Source of the DNA: Candidatus Manganitrophaceae bacterium
GTDB lineage: Bacteria > Nitrospirota > Nitrospiria > SBBL01 > Manganitrophaceae
Length of the DNA stretch: 6,031 bases
Reading direction: 5' to 3'
Assembly: GCA_004297235.1 (NCBI GenBank)
Contig: SCUR01000011.1
Location: 1 to 6,031, forward strand
Within the stretch, counting starts at the first letter, position 1; every line of letters starts with the position of its first letter. The notes under the pieces were generated by a model that did not search any database, was not told where the DNA came from, and worked only from the letters and a program-made list of their open reading frames with translations. Made by a program: the position numbers and the translations under genes. Below are positions 1-5,908 of this stretch, one piece after another.

Positions 1-65
1 GTCAACAATGAGATGATAAACAACGAACTCAAACCCGTAACCCTTTGTTAGGTTCCGAGGCAGAC

Positions 66-2219
66 CTATCGTGCTCGCCGCTTCCGACTTTTCCGCTTTT
101 CCTCTTCCATCAACCCAAAATCAATCTGCCAGTTTTCCAGATCGACCCGCTCGACGCGGACCTGGATCGGGTCGCCCAGCCGAAAGATGCGGCGCCGGTG
201 TTCTCCAATGAGCGCATGCTGCCGCTCGTCGTAGGTGTAGTAATCGTCGTGCAGGTTGCTGACGTGGATCAATCCTTCCACGAAATAGGTGTCCAGCTCG
301 ACGAAGAGGCCGTAGGCGGCGACGCCGGAGATGAAGCCGTTGTAGACTTCGCCGACCTTGTCCGACATGAACTTCACCTTCTTGCGCTGAATGACCTCCC
401 GCTCGGCCTCCATCGATTGGCGCTCCCGATCGGAGGTGTGCTTGCCGATTTCGGGGAGACGGCGGGCCCACTCGTCTTGGTCGTCTTGGGACAGTCGGTG
501 ATGGAGCACTTTTTTTAGCAGGCGGTGTACCACCAGGTCGGGATAACGGCGGATCGGCGAGGTAAAGTGGGTATACTCCTCGGAAGCAAGCCCGAAGTGG
601 CCGTGGTTCTCCGCCGAATACTTCGCCTGCTTCAGCGATCGCAGAAGAATCTGATGGATGAGGCGCTCCTCCGGACGGCCTTTCACCGTCTCCAAGATAT
701 CGGAGAGCGATTTGGGCCGCGGTTTTTCCAGGTCGCGGAGCATCAGGCCGAAGGTCTTGAGCAATTCATTAAACTCGAAGATCCGGGTGGGGGTCGGCGG
801 ATCGTGAATCCGATAGAGAAAGGGGACCTCCAAGGCGGTCATATGCTCGGCGACCGTCTCGTTGGCCGCGAGCATGAACTCTTCGATGATCTGGTGCGCG
901 ACGTTCCGTTCGCTCCGGATGATGTCGATCGTCTCCCCCGTCAGGTCCAAAATGATCTCGGGCTCCGGAAGGTCGAAGTCGAGACTCCCCCGCGCCAGCC
1001 GGGTTTTCCGTAACTGCATCGCGAGCCGCTCCATCATCTCGAATTGCGGAAGGAGCGCGGCATACCGCTCCCGCACCTTCTCGTCCCGATCGGTCAGAAT
1101 CTGCCGGACCGCGGTGTAGGTCATCCGCTCATCGCTTCGGATGACGCTGTCGTAGAGCTTGTAGCCGACCCGCTGACCGGCGGCGTTGAACGTCATCTCG
1201 GCGGTCATCGCCAGGCGGTCTTCCCTCGGATTGAGGCTGCAGATCCCGTTGGAAAGTTTCTCCGGGAACATCGGGATGACGGCGTCGGGGAAATAGACCG
1301 ACGTTCCCCGCTCGTAGGCCTCCCGATCCAAGGCCGATCCTTGCGGGACATAATGGCTGACGTCGGCGATATGGACCCAAAGGAGATAACCCGATCGGGT
1401 CTTCTCGATCGAGATGGCGTCGTCGAAATCGCGCGCCCGCTCCCCGTCGATCGTCACCGTCGGCAGGCCGCGGAGGTCTTCCCTTCCCCGGCGCATCTGC
1501 GCAGTGACCGACTCTTTGATCTCCCCCGCCTCCTGCAGGACCTCCTTGGGGAAGTCGCGCGGGAGATCGTGCGATTCGATCACCATCACGGTATCGATCC
1601 GGGGATCTTCAATGTTGCCCAGGATTTTGACGATCTTTCCTTCCGGGTTCCGGTTTTTCGTCGGATAGGAGAGAATCTCGGCGAGGACGATCTCGCCCGC
1701 TTCGGCCGAGAGGCTGTTTTCGGGGGTGACAGAGAGGTCGTTGGTGATCCGCTTGTCGGCGGGGATGACGAAGCCGACCGTGCGTCCTTTCTCGAACCGG
1801 CCGACGATCTGCTTTCGGGCCCGCTCCAAGACCCGAATGACCCGTCCCTCCGCCCGTCCGTCCGGCTTGGTCGCTTCGATCCGGGCGACGACGCGGTCGC
1901 CGTGCATCGCCTCTTCCATTTTCTTGGCGGCGATGAAGAGATCGGGCTCGCCTTCCGCTTCGGGGATGACAAATCCGTATCCGTCGCGGTGCCCCTTCAG
2001 ACGGCCGGTCACCAAGTTCATCTTCTGCGGCAGGCCGTAGCGATCGCCGCGGGTCTTGATGATCTCCCCCTCCTGAACCATTTTCCGGAGCAGCTTCTTA
2101 ATGTCTCTCCGCGCTTCCTTGGGCAGGTTCAGGGCCCGCATCAGCTCTTTCAGAAGAAAGGGGTGGTCCGATTTTTTTTCCAGTTCCCGAAGGATCGCTT
2201 CTTTTTCGATCGTGCGCAT
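66..2219 (-). CDS. rnr: Ribonuclease R (RNase II/RNB family 3'-5' exoribonuclease)
   Basis: Processive, Mg-dependent 3'-5' exoribonuclease acting in the cytoplasm on structured RNA, in mRNA and rRNA quality control and, in known systems, tmRNA-directed decay. The 717-residue product shows the full family layout: N-terminal winged-helix region (about 1-62), two cold-shock-like OB domains (about 68-130 and 137-205), the RNB catalytic domain (about 245-570), an S1 RNA-binding domain (about 621-703) and a short basic tail (KRKSRKRRAR). The active-site signature TIDGERARDFDDA supplies D258, D264, D266 and D267, corresponding to the catalytic aspartates around D272-D280 of the E. coli enzyme. Other conserved blocks are WVHIADVSHYV (281-291) and HFTSPIRRYPDLVVHR (551-566). 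The ATG start is supported by AGGAG (2231-2227) seven bases upstream. Length is somewhat shorter than E. coli RNase R, mainly because of a shorter tail. It is transcribed alone here and is divergent from the diguanylate cyclase gene. An 8-A run lies at codons 14-16. Identification is secure. Confidence 0.97.
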   Translation of the reverse strand: MRTIEKEAILRELEKKSDHPFLLKELMRALNLPKEARRDIKKLLRKMVQEGEIIKTRGDRYGLPQKMNLVTGRLKGHRDGYGFVIPEAEGEPDLFIAAKKMEEAMHGDRVVARIEATKPDGRAEGRVIRVLERARKQIVGRFEKGRTVGFVIPADKRITNDLSVTPENSLSAEAGEIVLAEILSYPTKNRNPEGKIVKILGNIEDPRIDTVMVIESHDLPRDFPKEVLQEAGEIKESVTAQMRRGREDLRGLPTVTIDGERARDFDDAISIEKTRSGYLLWVHIADVSHYVPQGSALDREAYERGTSVYFPDAVIPMFPEKLSNGICSLNPREDRLAMTAEMTFNAAGQRVGYKLYDSVIRSDERMTYTAVRQILTDRDEKVRERYAALLPQFEMMERLAMQLRKTRLARGSLDFDLPEPEIILDLTGETIDIIRSERNVAHQIIEEFMLAANETVAEHMTALEVPFLYRIHDPPTPTRIFEFNELLKTFGLMLRDLEKPRPKSLSDILETVKGRPEERLIHQILLRSLKQAKYSAENHGHFGLASEEYTHFTSPIRRYPDLVVHRLLKKVLHHRLSQDDQDEWARRLPEIGKHTSDRERQSMEAEREVIQRKKVKFMSDKVGEVYNGFISGVAAYGLFVELDTYFVEGLIHVSNLHDDYYTYDERQHALIGEHRRRIFRLGDPIQVRVERVDLENWQIDFGLMEEEKRKSRKRRAR

Positions 2220-2237
2220 GGATTGACTCCTGGGATG

Positions 2238-2266
2238 ATTATACAGAAGCGCTTCGCAAGTTGGAA
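2238..2266 (-). promoter_or_regulatory. Candidate sigma-70 promoter for rnr
   Basis: The minus strand has a perfect TATAAT (2243-2238) 18 bases upstream of the rnr ATG. At 17-bp spacing the -35 position reads TTCCAA (2266-2261), only a partial match, so the call rests on the -10. The spacer contains the perfect palindrome GAAGCGCTTC (2246-2255), a plausible operator. Transcription starting about 7 bases after the -10 would begin near 2231, at the first base of the Shine-Dalgarno, giving a leader of only about 12 nt. That is unusually short, so a more distal promoter may also exist. Confidence 0.5.
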
Positions 2267-2310
2267 GTCCGATTGTTTGATCCGAAGCATTCTCGAGGGC
2301 CCGATCTTTT

Positions 2311-2320
2311 TATCCGGATA
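2311..2320. repeat. 10-bp perfect palindrome in the divergent intergenic region
   Basis: TATCCGGATA is its own reverse complement and lies roughly mid-way between the rnr and diguanylate cyclase promoter candidates. It is a candidate binding site for a dimeric regulator. No family could be assigned, and a single 10-bp palindrome could be chance. Confidence 0.3.
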
Positions 2321-2370
2321 CGGGTGATCTTCCTCACAGGTTGAACGCAGATCGGAGGACTCCATTTTTC

Positions 2371-2398
2371 TTGACAGATCAATGTCCTGTGGTATCTT
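2371..2398 (+). promoter_or_regulatory. Candidate sigma-70 promoter for the diguanylate cyclase gene
   Basis: A consensus -35 TTGACA (2371-2376) is followed after 16 bp by TATCTT (2393-2398; 4 of 6 matches to the -10 consensus). The predicted start lies near 2405, leaving a leader of about 30 nt before the ATG at 2436. The -35 is embedded in short dyads (TTGA-N4-TCAA and GACA-N6-TGTC, 2371-2386), which might be an operator. This promoter overlaps the in-frame upstream ATG at 2382, one argument for starting the protein at 2436. Confidence 0.6.
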
Positions 2399-2399
2399 T

Positions 2400-2419
2400 G
2401 GCTCAGACTCAGCTGAGCC
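2400..2419 (+). promoter_or_regulatory. Inverted repeat / hairpin at the 5' end of the diguanylate cyclase transcript
   Basis: GGCTCAG (2400-2406) and CTGAGCC (2413-2419) form a perfect 7-bp stem around the loop ACTCAG. The loop repeats CTCAG, so an alternative 10-bp palindrome CTCAGCTGAG (2408-2417) competes with the larger stem. The element sits at or just after the predicted transcription start and 7 nt before the AGGA Shine-Dalgarno (2427-2430). It could be a DNA operator, a 5' protective hairpin or a translational control element. The repeat is seen; the role is inferred. Confidence 0.45.
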
Positions 2420-2435
2420 CCCTGCGAGGAACGGA

Positions 2436-3392
2436 ATGGCGAAGATCCTGGTTGTCGACGATAGTTCGTTTGAGACCAAACATCTAAAGGCACTGCTTCA
2501 AAAAGAGAATCATGAAGTCCTTGTGGCGGAGACCGGGATGCAAGGGATCAAAATGGTCAAGATGGGACATCCTGACCTGATTCTCCTCGACCTGGTCCTT
2601 CCCGATATTTCCGGGAGGGAGGTCTGTCGGTGGGTAAAACTGAATGTGGAAACGCAATCGATTCCGATTATTATGCTGACCTCTCGGACGGAGGTGAAAG
2701 AACGGGTGGCCGGGCTTGAAGAAGGGGCCAACGATTATGTGACCAAACCGTGCGATGATGCGGAGCTGAAAGCGAGGATCGACGCCGTCCTCCGCGAGAA
2801 GATGCTCCGGGATCAGCTCGAGAAGAAGAACATGGAATATGAAGAGCTGATGCGGAAGTTTGAGCGAATGGCGATTACCGATCCGGTCACCGGTCTCTTC
2901 AACCGAAGGCGTTTCGAGGAGGTATTGGCGCAAGAATTTGAGCGTTATCGCCGCTACGGCACCCCCTTCTCCTGCTTGATGATCGATGTGGATCATTTTA
3001 AAAGAATCAATGATACCTACGGCCACGATATCGGGGATCTGATCTTGAAGGAGACGGCGCAGACGATTCAGGGGCAGACGCGGGGGGTCGATACCGTCGC
3101 TCGCTACGGGGGCGATGAATTTGCCGTTCTTCTCTCTCAGCAAAAGGGAGACGAGGCGGTCAAAGCGGCCGGGCGAATCCTCAAAGAATTAAGGCATCTC
3201 CACTTCAAAGAGATCAAAAAGGGGGAGAAGATCACCCTGAGCATCGGAATCGCCTCGGTCCCCGACCCCGACCTAAAAGAGATGGATCAGGTTGTGCAAT
3301 GCGCCGATTTCGCTCTCTACAAGGCCAAGAAGGCGGGGCGAGATCGCTCGGAAATGACGACGATCAAAGAGGCGAATCAAGACCCCAAATAA
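2436..3392 (+). CDS. REC-GGDEF response regulator, diguanylate cyclase
   Basis: Cytoplasmic two-component output protein that makes c-di-GMP from two GTP. The 318 residues comprise a receiver domain (about 3-118), a charged helical, probably coiled-coil linker (about 118-147) and a GGDEF domain (about 148-308). The receiver has the acidic pair D8/D9, phosphoacceptor D52 in LLDLVLPD, T82 and K104 in YVTKP, so it should be phosphorylatable. The cyclase has DPVTGLFNRRRF (149-160), metal ligand D184 in MIDVDHFKRIND and an intact GGDEF (225-229). An RxxD inhibitory I-site (R216-D219) lies nine residues before GGDEF, as in PleD, which predicts product feedback inhibition. The order resembles WspR. 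No signal peptide or membrane segment is present. The start at 2436 is chosen because the receiver begins directly there (MAKILVVDDSS) and AGGA lies 5 nt upstream; an in-frame ATG at 2382 would overlap the promoter candidate. No histidine kinase is in the window, so its partner is unknown. Confidence 0.94.
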   Translation: MAKILVVDDSSFETKHLKALLQKENHEVLVAETGMQGIKMVKMGHPDLILLDLVLPDISGREVCRWVKLNVETQSIPIIMLTSRTEVKERVAGLEEGANDYVTKPCDDAELKARIDAVLREKMLRDQLEKKNMEYEELMRKFERMAITDPVTGLFNRRRFEEVLAQEFERYRRYGTPFSCLMIDVDHFKRINDTYGHDIGDLILKETAQTIQGQTRGVDTVARYGGDEFAVLLSQQKGDEAVKAAGRILKELRHLHFKEIKKGEKITLSIGIASVPDPDLKEMDQVVQCADFALYKAKKAGRDRSEMTTIKEANQDPK

Positions 3393-3408
3393 GCAGCGCT
3401 TTTGTCCG

Positions 3409-3475
3409 GAAAGCCCCGGGGAGGGAAGCGGAGGAGATCGACTCCGGCGACTCTTCCGTTTCGAGAGGGGCTTTC
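3409..3475 (+). terminator. Long nested stem-loop after the diguanylate cyclase gene (terminator or structured leader)
   Basis: GAAAGCCCC (3409-3417) pairs perfectly with GGGGCTTTC (3467-3475), 9 bp. Inside it, GGAAG (3424-3428) can pair with CTTCC (3453-3457), and CGGAG (3429-3433) with CTCCG (3442-3446). The result is one extended, nested hairpin of about 67 nt. A modest T-rich stretch (ATTCATTTTG, from 3476) follows, so it may act as an intrinsic terminator for the upstream gene. The T tract is interrupted and the hairpin is larger than usual, so attenuation or a structured leader for the CBS gene is also possible. Confidence 0.5.
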
Positions 3476-3494
3476 ATTCATTTTGATAAGTTGA

Positions 3495-3500
3495 TAGAAT
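3495..3500 (+). promoter_or_regulatory. Possible -10 element for the CBS-domain gene
   Basis: TAGAAT matches the -10 consensus at 5 of 6 positions and lies 29 bp before the ATG. No good -35 is found at 16-18 bp spacing. The call is tentative; the alternative is read-through from the diguanylate cyclase gene past the stem-loop at 3409-3475. Confidence 0.25.
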
Positions 3501-3529
3501 GAACATCGTCACGCAGGGAGGATCAAATT

Positions 3530-3979
3530 ATGAGACGTGTCGACTATATGTTGGGGGGAGAAGACTTCAAGAAGATGTCGGCCTCCCACTTCATGCAGAC
3601 CGATGTTTACTATTATCCGAAGAGCGCCACCGGCGATAAGCTGGCCACCGCGATCACCATGGGGGGATTCGGGAGCGTGCCGATTGTGGATAAGGGAAAG
3701 AAACTGGTCGGGATCGTCAGTGAATTTGATCTGCTGAAAGCGATCATGAGTGGGCGGGAGTTGGAGAAGGTAACGGCGGAGGAGATCATGACGTCGAATC
3801 CGATCTCCGTGGCGGAAGAGACCCCCTCGGAGGCCATTATTCAATTGCTTCAAGAGAAGCACCTGATCCGGGTACCGGTCGTGGATAAGAATGGGGCCTT
3901 GATGGGTGTGGTTGCGAGGAGGGATATCTTGCAGGGCTACCTGAAATCGAAAGAGAGCCCGCCTCCCTGGTGGTTCTAA
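3530..3979 (+). CDS. Two-CBS-domain protein (Bateman module)
   Basis: A 149-residue soluble protein made almost entirely of two CBS domains (about 20-72 and 83-138), which usually pack as a Bateman module and bind adenosine-containing ligands such as AMP, ATP or SAM. Each half carries the expected signature: MQTDVYYYP...GSVPIVDKGKKLVGIVSEFDLL in the first and IMTSNPISV...IRVPVVDKNGALMGVVARRDIL in the second. No catalytic domain is attached, so it probably regulates a partner or acts as a stand-alone sensor; the ligand cannot be read from the sequence. An 18-residue N-terminal extension and an aromatic, proline-rich end (PPPWWF) are its individual marks. The ATG at 3530 has a strong AGGGAGG (3515-3521) at 8-nt spacing, which decides it over in-frame Met7 and Met16. 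A weak -10 (TAGAAT, 3495-3500) suggests its own promoter. It lies 137 bp after the diguanylate cyclase gene on the same strand, so a signalling link is possible but unproven. Confidence 0.9.
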   Translation: MRRVDYMLGGEDFKKMSASHFMQTDVYYYPKSATGDKLATAITMGGFGSVPIVDKGKKLVGIVSEFDLLKAIMSGRELEKVTAEEIMTSNPISVAEETPSEAIIQLLQEKHLIRVPVVDKNGALMGVVARRDILQGYLKSKESPPPWWF

Positions 3980-4001
3980 TCGCCTGCCTTTTAAATTCTA
4001 A

Positions 4002-4020
4002 AGACGGATCACTCTCGTCT
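4002..4020 (-). terminator. Weak candidate terminator of the nadD-rsfS-lapAB operon
   Basis: Read on the minus strand, AGACG (4020-4016) and CGTCT (4006-4002) form a 5-bp stem with a 9-nt loop, followed by the T/A-rich TTAGAATTTAAAA. It lies about 60 nt past the lapAB stop codon, in the convergent gap. The stem is short and the T tract is broken, so support is weak. On the plus strand nothing T-rich follows, so it would serve only the minus-strand operon. Confidence 0.3.
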
Positions 4021-4082
4021 GAAAATCAACGGATCACAATCAAGGGGACGATCGGGAATCCGTCGGACTGAGTGGTCTGAGG

Positions 4083-5450
4083 TTAAATAATTTCCCGGGG
4101 GTGGGGGGTGGAATAGGGGGTTTCAGTGAGGGCCTTCTTGTGGGCTTTATCGACCAGGATGGGATTCCCCTGATAAGTATTCCAGCGACCGCACCGGCCG
4201 CATCGTCCCGACCACTCGATCGTGTGATAGTCGCATTCGGCGCAATAATAGGGGACCAAGACCCGCTTCTTCAGCTTGAGGCTCTTTTTGAACGCCTCCA
4301 CCGCCGCTTCCGGTTCTCTCCGTCTCATGTGAATGTTCCCCAGAATTTTATGTAGATCGGGGAAGTATTCGACATGGGCGTCAATTTCAGCCAAGGTCTC
4401 AAAGGCGTCGTCGATCATTTCGAGACGATAGTAAAGTTTTCCGAGATAGAACTTGAGGACGGTGTTGTGGCGGTCTTTATCGATTGCCTTCCGGTAAACT
4501 TGCAGGATCTTCTCCGGCTCTCCCATCTCCAGGTAAAGGTCTTCCAAACGATGAAGTAGGATGAGATGGTTTGTCATCTCATAGGCCTTTTCCAGCAGGG
4601 CCGCCGCGAGCTCCGTTTTCCCCTCTTTCAAATGAACCTCACCGATGCCGATATAGGCCGGCAAGAATCCCTTATCGAGTTTAATGGCCCCTTTGAAGTA
4701 GCGCCGGGCGATCTCTTTCTGGTCCCGTTGCAGGAAGAGGCGTCCGATCTCGTATTTGATCCCCAGGAAAATGACGCGCTCTTTCTGGCTCGCTTCGGGG
4801 GAGAGGGGGAGTTTCAAGATCTTCTCTTGAACCGGATGGGCTTCTTCCCACTGCTGGAGCCGAATGTAGAGATCCCGCAGCCGGGTGAGCGCCGCGACAT
4901 TGGTCTCATCGAGGTGCAGGATCTCTTTGAGATGCTGCATCGATTCCTCGAACCGCTGTGCTTCTTCAAGATCGCGCGAGAGGGCGAGGAGGACCTCGAT
5001 GTTTTGCTCGTCCAGACTGCGCGCCCTCCGATGAAGCCGGATCGCCTCGTTGAAATTCTTCTCGATCCGCTGAATCTTCCCAAACCGCAAGAGGGTGCTC
5101 ACATGATTCGGATTGAGCGCCAAGACCTTCTGGAAAAGCAGGGTGGCGTCCCGATACCGTTTTCCGAGAAACGCATTGACCGCCTCGGTATAGTAGGTTT
5201 CGACCTGAACTTCCTTTTTTTGCAGCCGGGCATATTTCCAATTGAGAAAGAGGTTTTTGGTCTCGCGAATGCCGAGAGAGAGAATGACGAGAAGACCGCC
5301 GAAGGCGGTGGAAAACAGGATCAACGCAGTGACCGGCATCTCAAAGGAGGTCTGGTGCGTAATGAAGAAGGTGACCCTTTCCGGATTGAGCTGAGCCAGG
5401 TAGCCGACGACGCCGATGAAGGCGAAGATAATGAGAATTAAGAAAGGCAT
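4083..5450 (-). CDS. LapA-LapB fusion: membrane-anchored TPR protein with rubredoxin-like zinc domain
   Basis: Inner-membrane protein of 455 residues. In E. coli, LapB (YciM) is a TPR scaffold that controls LPS synthesis through FtsH-dependent turnover of LpxC, and LapA (YciS) is a small two-helix membrane protein encoded beside it. Here both are in one chain. Residues 1-75 match the LapA/DUF1049 pattern: TM1 (about 2-19), the NPERVTFFI segment corresponding to NDQQVTFNY, and TM2 (about 39-61). Residues 83-390 form tandem TPR helices, starting with YYTEAVNAFLGKRYRDA as in LapB. A C-terminal four-cysteine rubredoxin-like knuckle follows, with CxxC pairs C403/C406 and C417/C420 (YYCAECDY, GRCGRCGRW), and a 35-residue tail. 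The ATG lies 3 nt after the rsfS stop, with GGAGG about 12 nt upstream inside rsfS, so translation is likely coupled. The LapB assignment is strong; the exact role in this organism is inferred. Confidence 0.9.
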   Translation of the reverse strand: MPFLILIIFAFIGVVGYLAQLNPERVTFFITHQTSFEMPVTALILFSTAFGGLLVILSLGIRETKNLFLNWKYARLQKKEVQVETYYTEAVNAFLGKRYRDATLLFQKVLALNPNHVSTLLRFGKIQRIEKNFNEAIRLHRRARSLDEQNIEVLLALSRDLEEAQRFEESMQHLKEILHLDETNVAALTRLRDLYIRLQQWEEAHPVQEKILKLPLSPEASQKERVIFLGIKYEIGRLFLQRDQKEIARRYFKGAIKLDKGFLPAYIGIGEVHLKEGKTELAAALLEKAYEMTNHLILLHRLEDLYLEMGEPEKILQVYRKAIDKDRHNTVLKFYLGKLYYRLEMIDDAFETLAEIDAHVEYFPDLHKILGNIHMRRREPEAAVEAFKKSLKLKKRVLVPYYCAECDYHTIEWSGRCGRCGRWNTYQGNPILVDKAHKKALTETPYSTPHPREII

Positions 5451-5453
5451 AGC

Positions 5454-5891
5454 TTATTTCGCCCTCCCCTTCCTTCTTTTTTCGCTTTGAGGCGCTTGCA
5501 ATTCAGAGGAGGGAAGGGGAATCTGCGGGGCGTCCCCCCAGAGACGATCTAGGTTGTAGAACTCTCGCGCTTCCTTTTTGAAGATGTGCAGGATCACGTC
5601 GTTGAAATCGACGAGGACCCAAAGACTCGCTTCGCGTCCTTCGATTCCGAGCGGATGGGACGCTTTTTTGGAAAGGGCTTCCTGAACGCCGTCGACGATC
5701 GCCCGGATTTGAGGCTCCGATTCTGCGGAGCAGAGGACAAAAAAGTCGGCGAGTGAGGTCAGTTCGCCGACTTGGTACACAATAATTTCCCCAGCATGCT
5801 TCGACTGGGCGACCGAGGCGATCAGAAGCGCTTTTGCCTTGGCATCCCAAACGGGTTTCTTCGAACCGGATTTCTTTAAATCCTTAGGAAT
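5454..5891 (-). CDS. rsfS: Ribosomal silencing factor RsfS (Iojap/DUF143 family), probable ATT start
   Basis: RsfS binds ribosomal protein uL14 on the large subunit and blocks subunit joining, lowering translation when nutrients are scarce. The family core is clear: KALLIASVAQSKHAGEIIVY, then LTSLADFFVLCSAES (SLADFFV is the Iojap hallmark), HPLGIEGREASLWVLVDFNDVILHIF and REFYNLDRLW. A charged tail (SEKRRKGRAK) extends past the usual end. The start needs care. The only standard start codon in frame is GTG at 5780, which gives 108 residues but removes the conserved first helix and strand. Upstream, the frame is open to a stop at 5906-5904 and contains no ATG, GTG or TTG. An ATT at 5891-5889 has GAGGA (5901-5897) 5 nt upstream and gives 145 residues with a lysine-rich leader before the domain. 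This start is preferred. A one-base indel joining the frame to an ATG at 5928 is the alternative. The gene lies between nadD and lapAB, a common nadD-rsfS pairing. Confidence 0.9.
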   Translation of the reverse strand: MPKDLKKSGSKKPVWDAKAKALLIASVAQSKHAGEIIVYQVGELTSLADFFVLCSAESEPQIRAIVDGVQEALSKKASHPLGIEGREASLWVLVDFNDVILHIFKKEAREFYNLDRLWGDAPQIPLPSSELQAPQSEKRRKGRAK

Positions 5892-5901
5892 CTTTGTCCT
5901 C
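5889..5901 (-). promoter_or_regulatory. Shine-Dalgarno and ATT start codon of rsfS
   Basis: On the minus strand GAGGA (5901-5897) is followed by CAAAG and then ATT (5891-5889) in the rsfS frame. The spacing is normal for initiation. ATT is a rare start known from E. coli infC and pcnB. It is the only plausible start codon that keeps the whole conserved RsfS domain without invoking a frameshift. Confidence 0.5.
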
Positions 5902-5908
5902 TTTTAAG

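Noticed and set aside
1..65. Possible tRNA end or gene start at the left edge
   Set aside because: No tRNA arms or coding frame with a ribosome-binding site can be supported; only a weak 4-bp complementarity (AACC/GGTT) is present.
2172..2179. Run of eight A residues in rnr codons 14-16 as a transcriptional slippage site
   Set aside because: It encodes an ordinary Glu-Lys-Lys in the winged-helix region; slippage would only abort the protein, and similar A-runs occur elsewhere in the window.
1044..2327. 427-codon open frame on the plus strand opposite rnr, with other long plus-strand frames at 45-518 and 525-1013
   Set aside because: They are antisense to a securely identified RNase R, have low-complexity D/R/G/P-rich composition typical of GC-rich shadow frames, and no recognisable domain.
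2382..2435. Upstream in-frame ATG at 2382 adding 18 residues to the diguanylate cyclase
   Set aside because: It overlaps the promoter candidate and the leader hairpin, the extra residues are not part of a receiver domain, and the ATG at 2436 has its own Shine-Dalgarno directly before the receiver.
5214..5222. In-phase A-AAA-AAG slippery heptamer in lapAB (codons 77-79), right at the LapA/TPR junction
   Set aside because: It would be attractive for making a LapA-only product by -1 frameshifting, but the -1 frame stays open for about 80 more codons of unrecognisable sequence instead of stopping, and no upstream stimulatory Shine-Dalgarno is evident.
4566..5441. 291-codon plus-strand open frame opposite lapAB
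   Set aside because: It is exactly antisense to TPR/LapB coding sequence with clear family motifs; no domain is recognisable and it is best explained as a shadow.
5778..5780. GTG at 5780 as the rsfS start
   Set aside because: GGGGA lies upstream, but starting here removes a helix and strand that are conserved in the RsfS family and clearly encoded in frame upstream.
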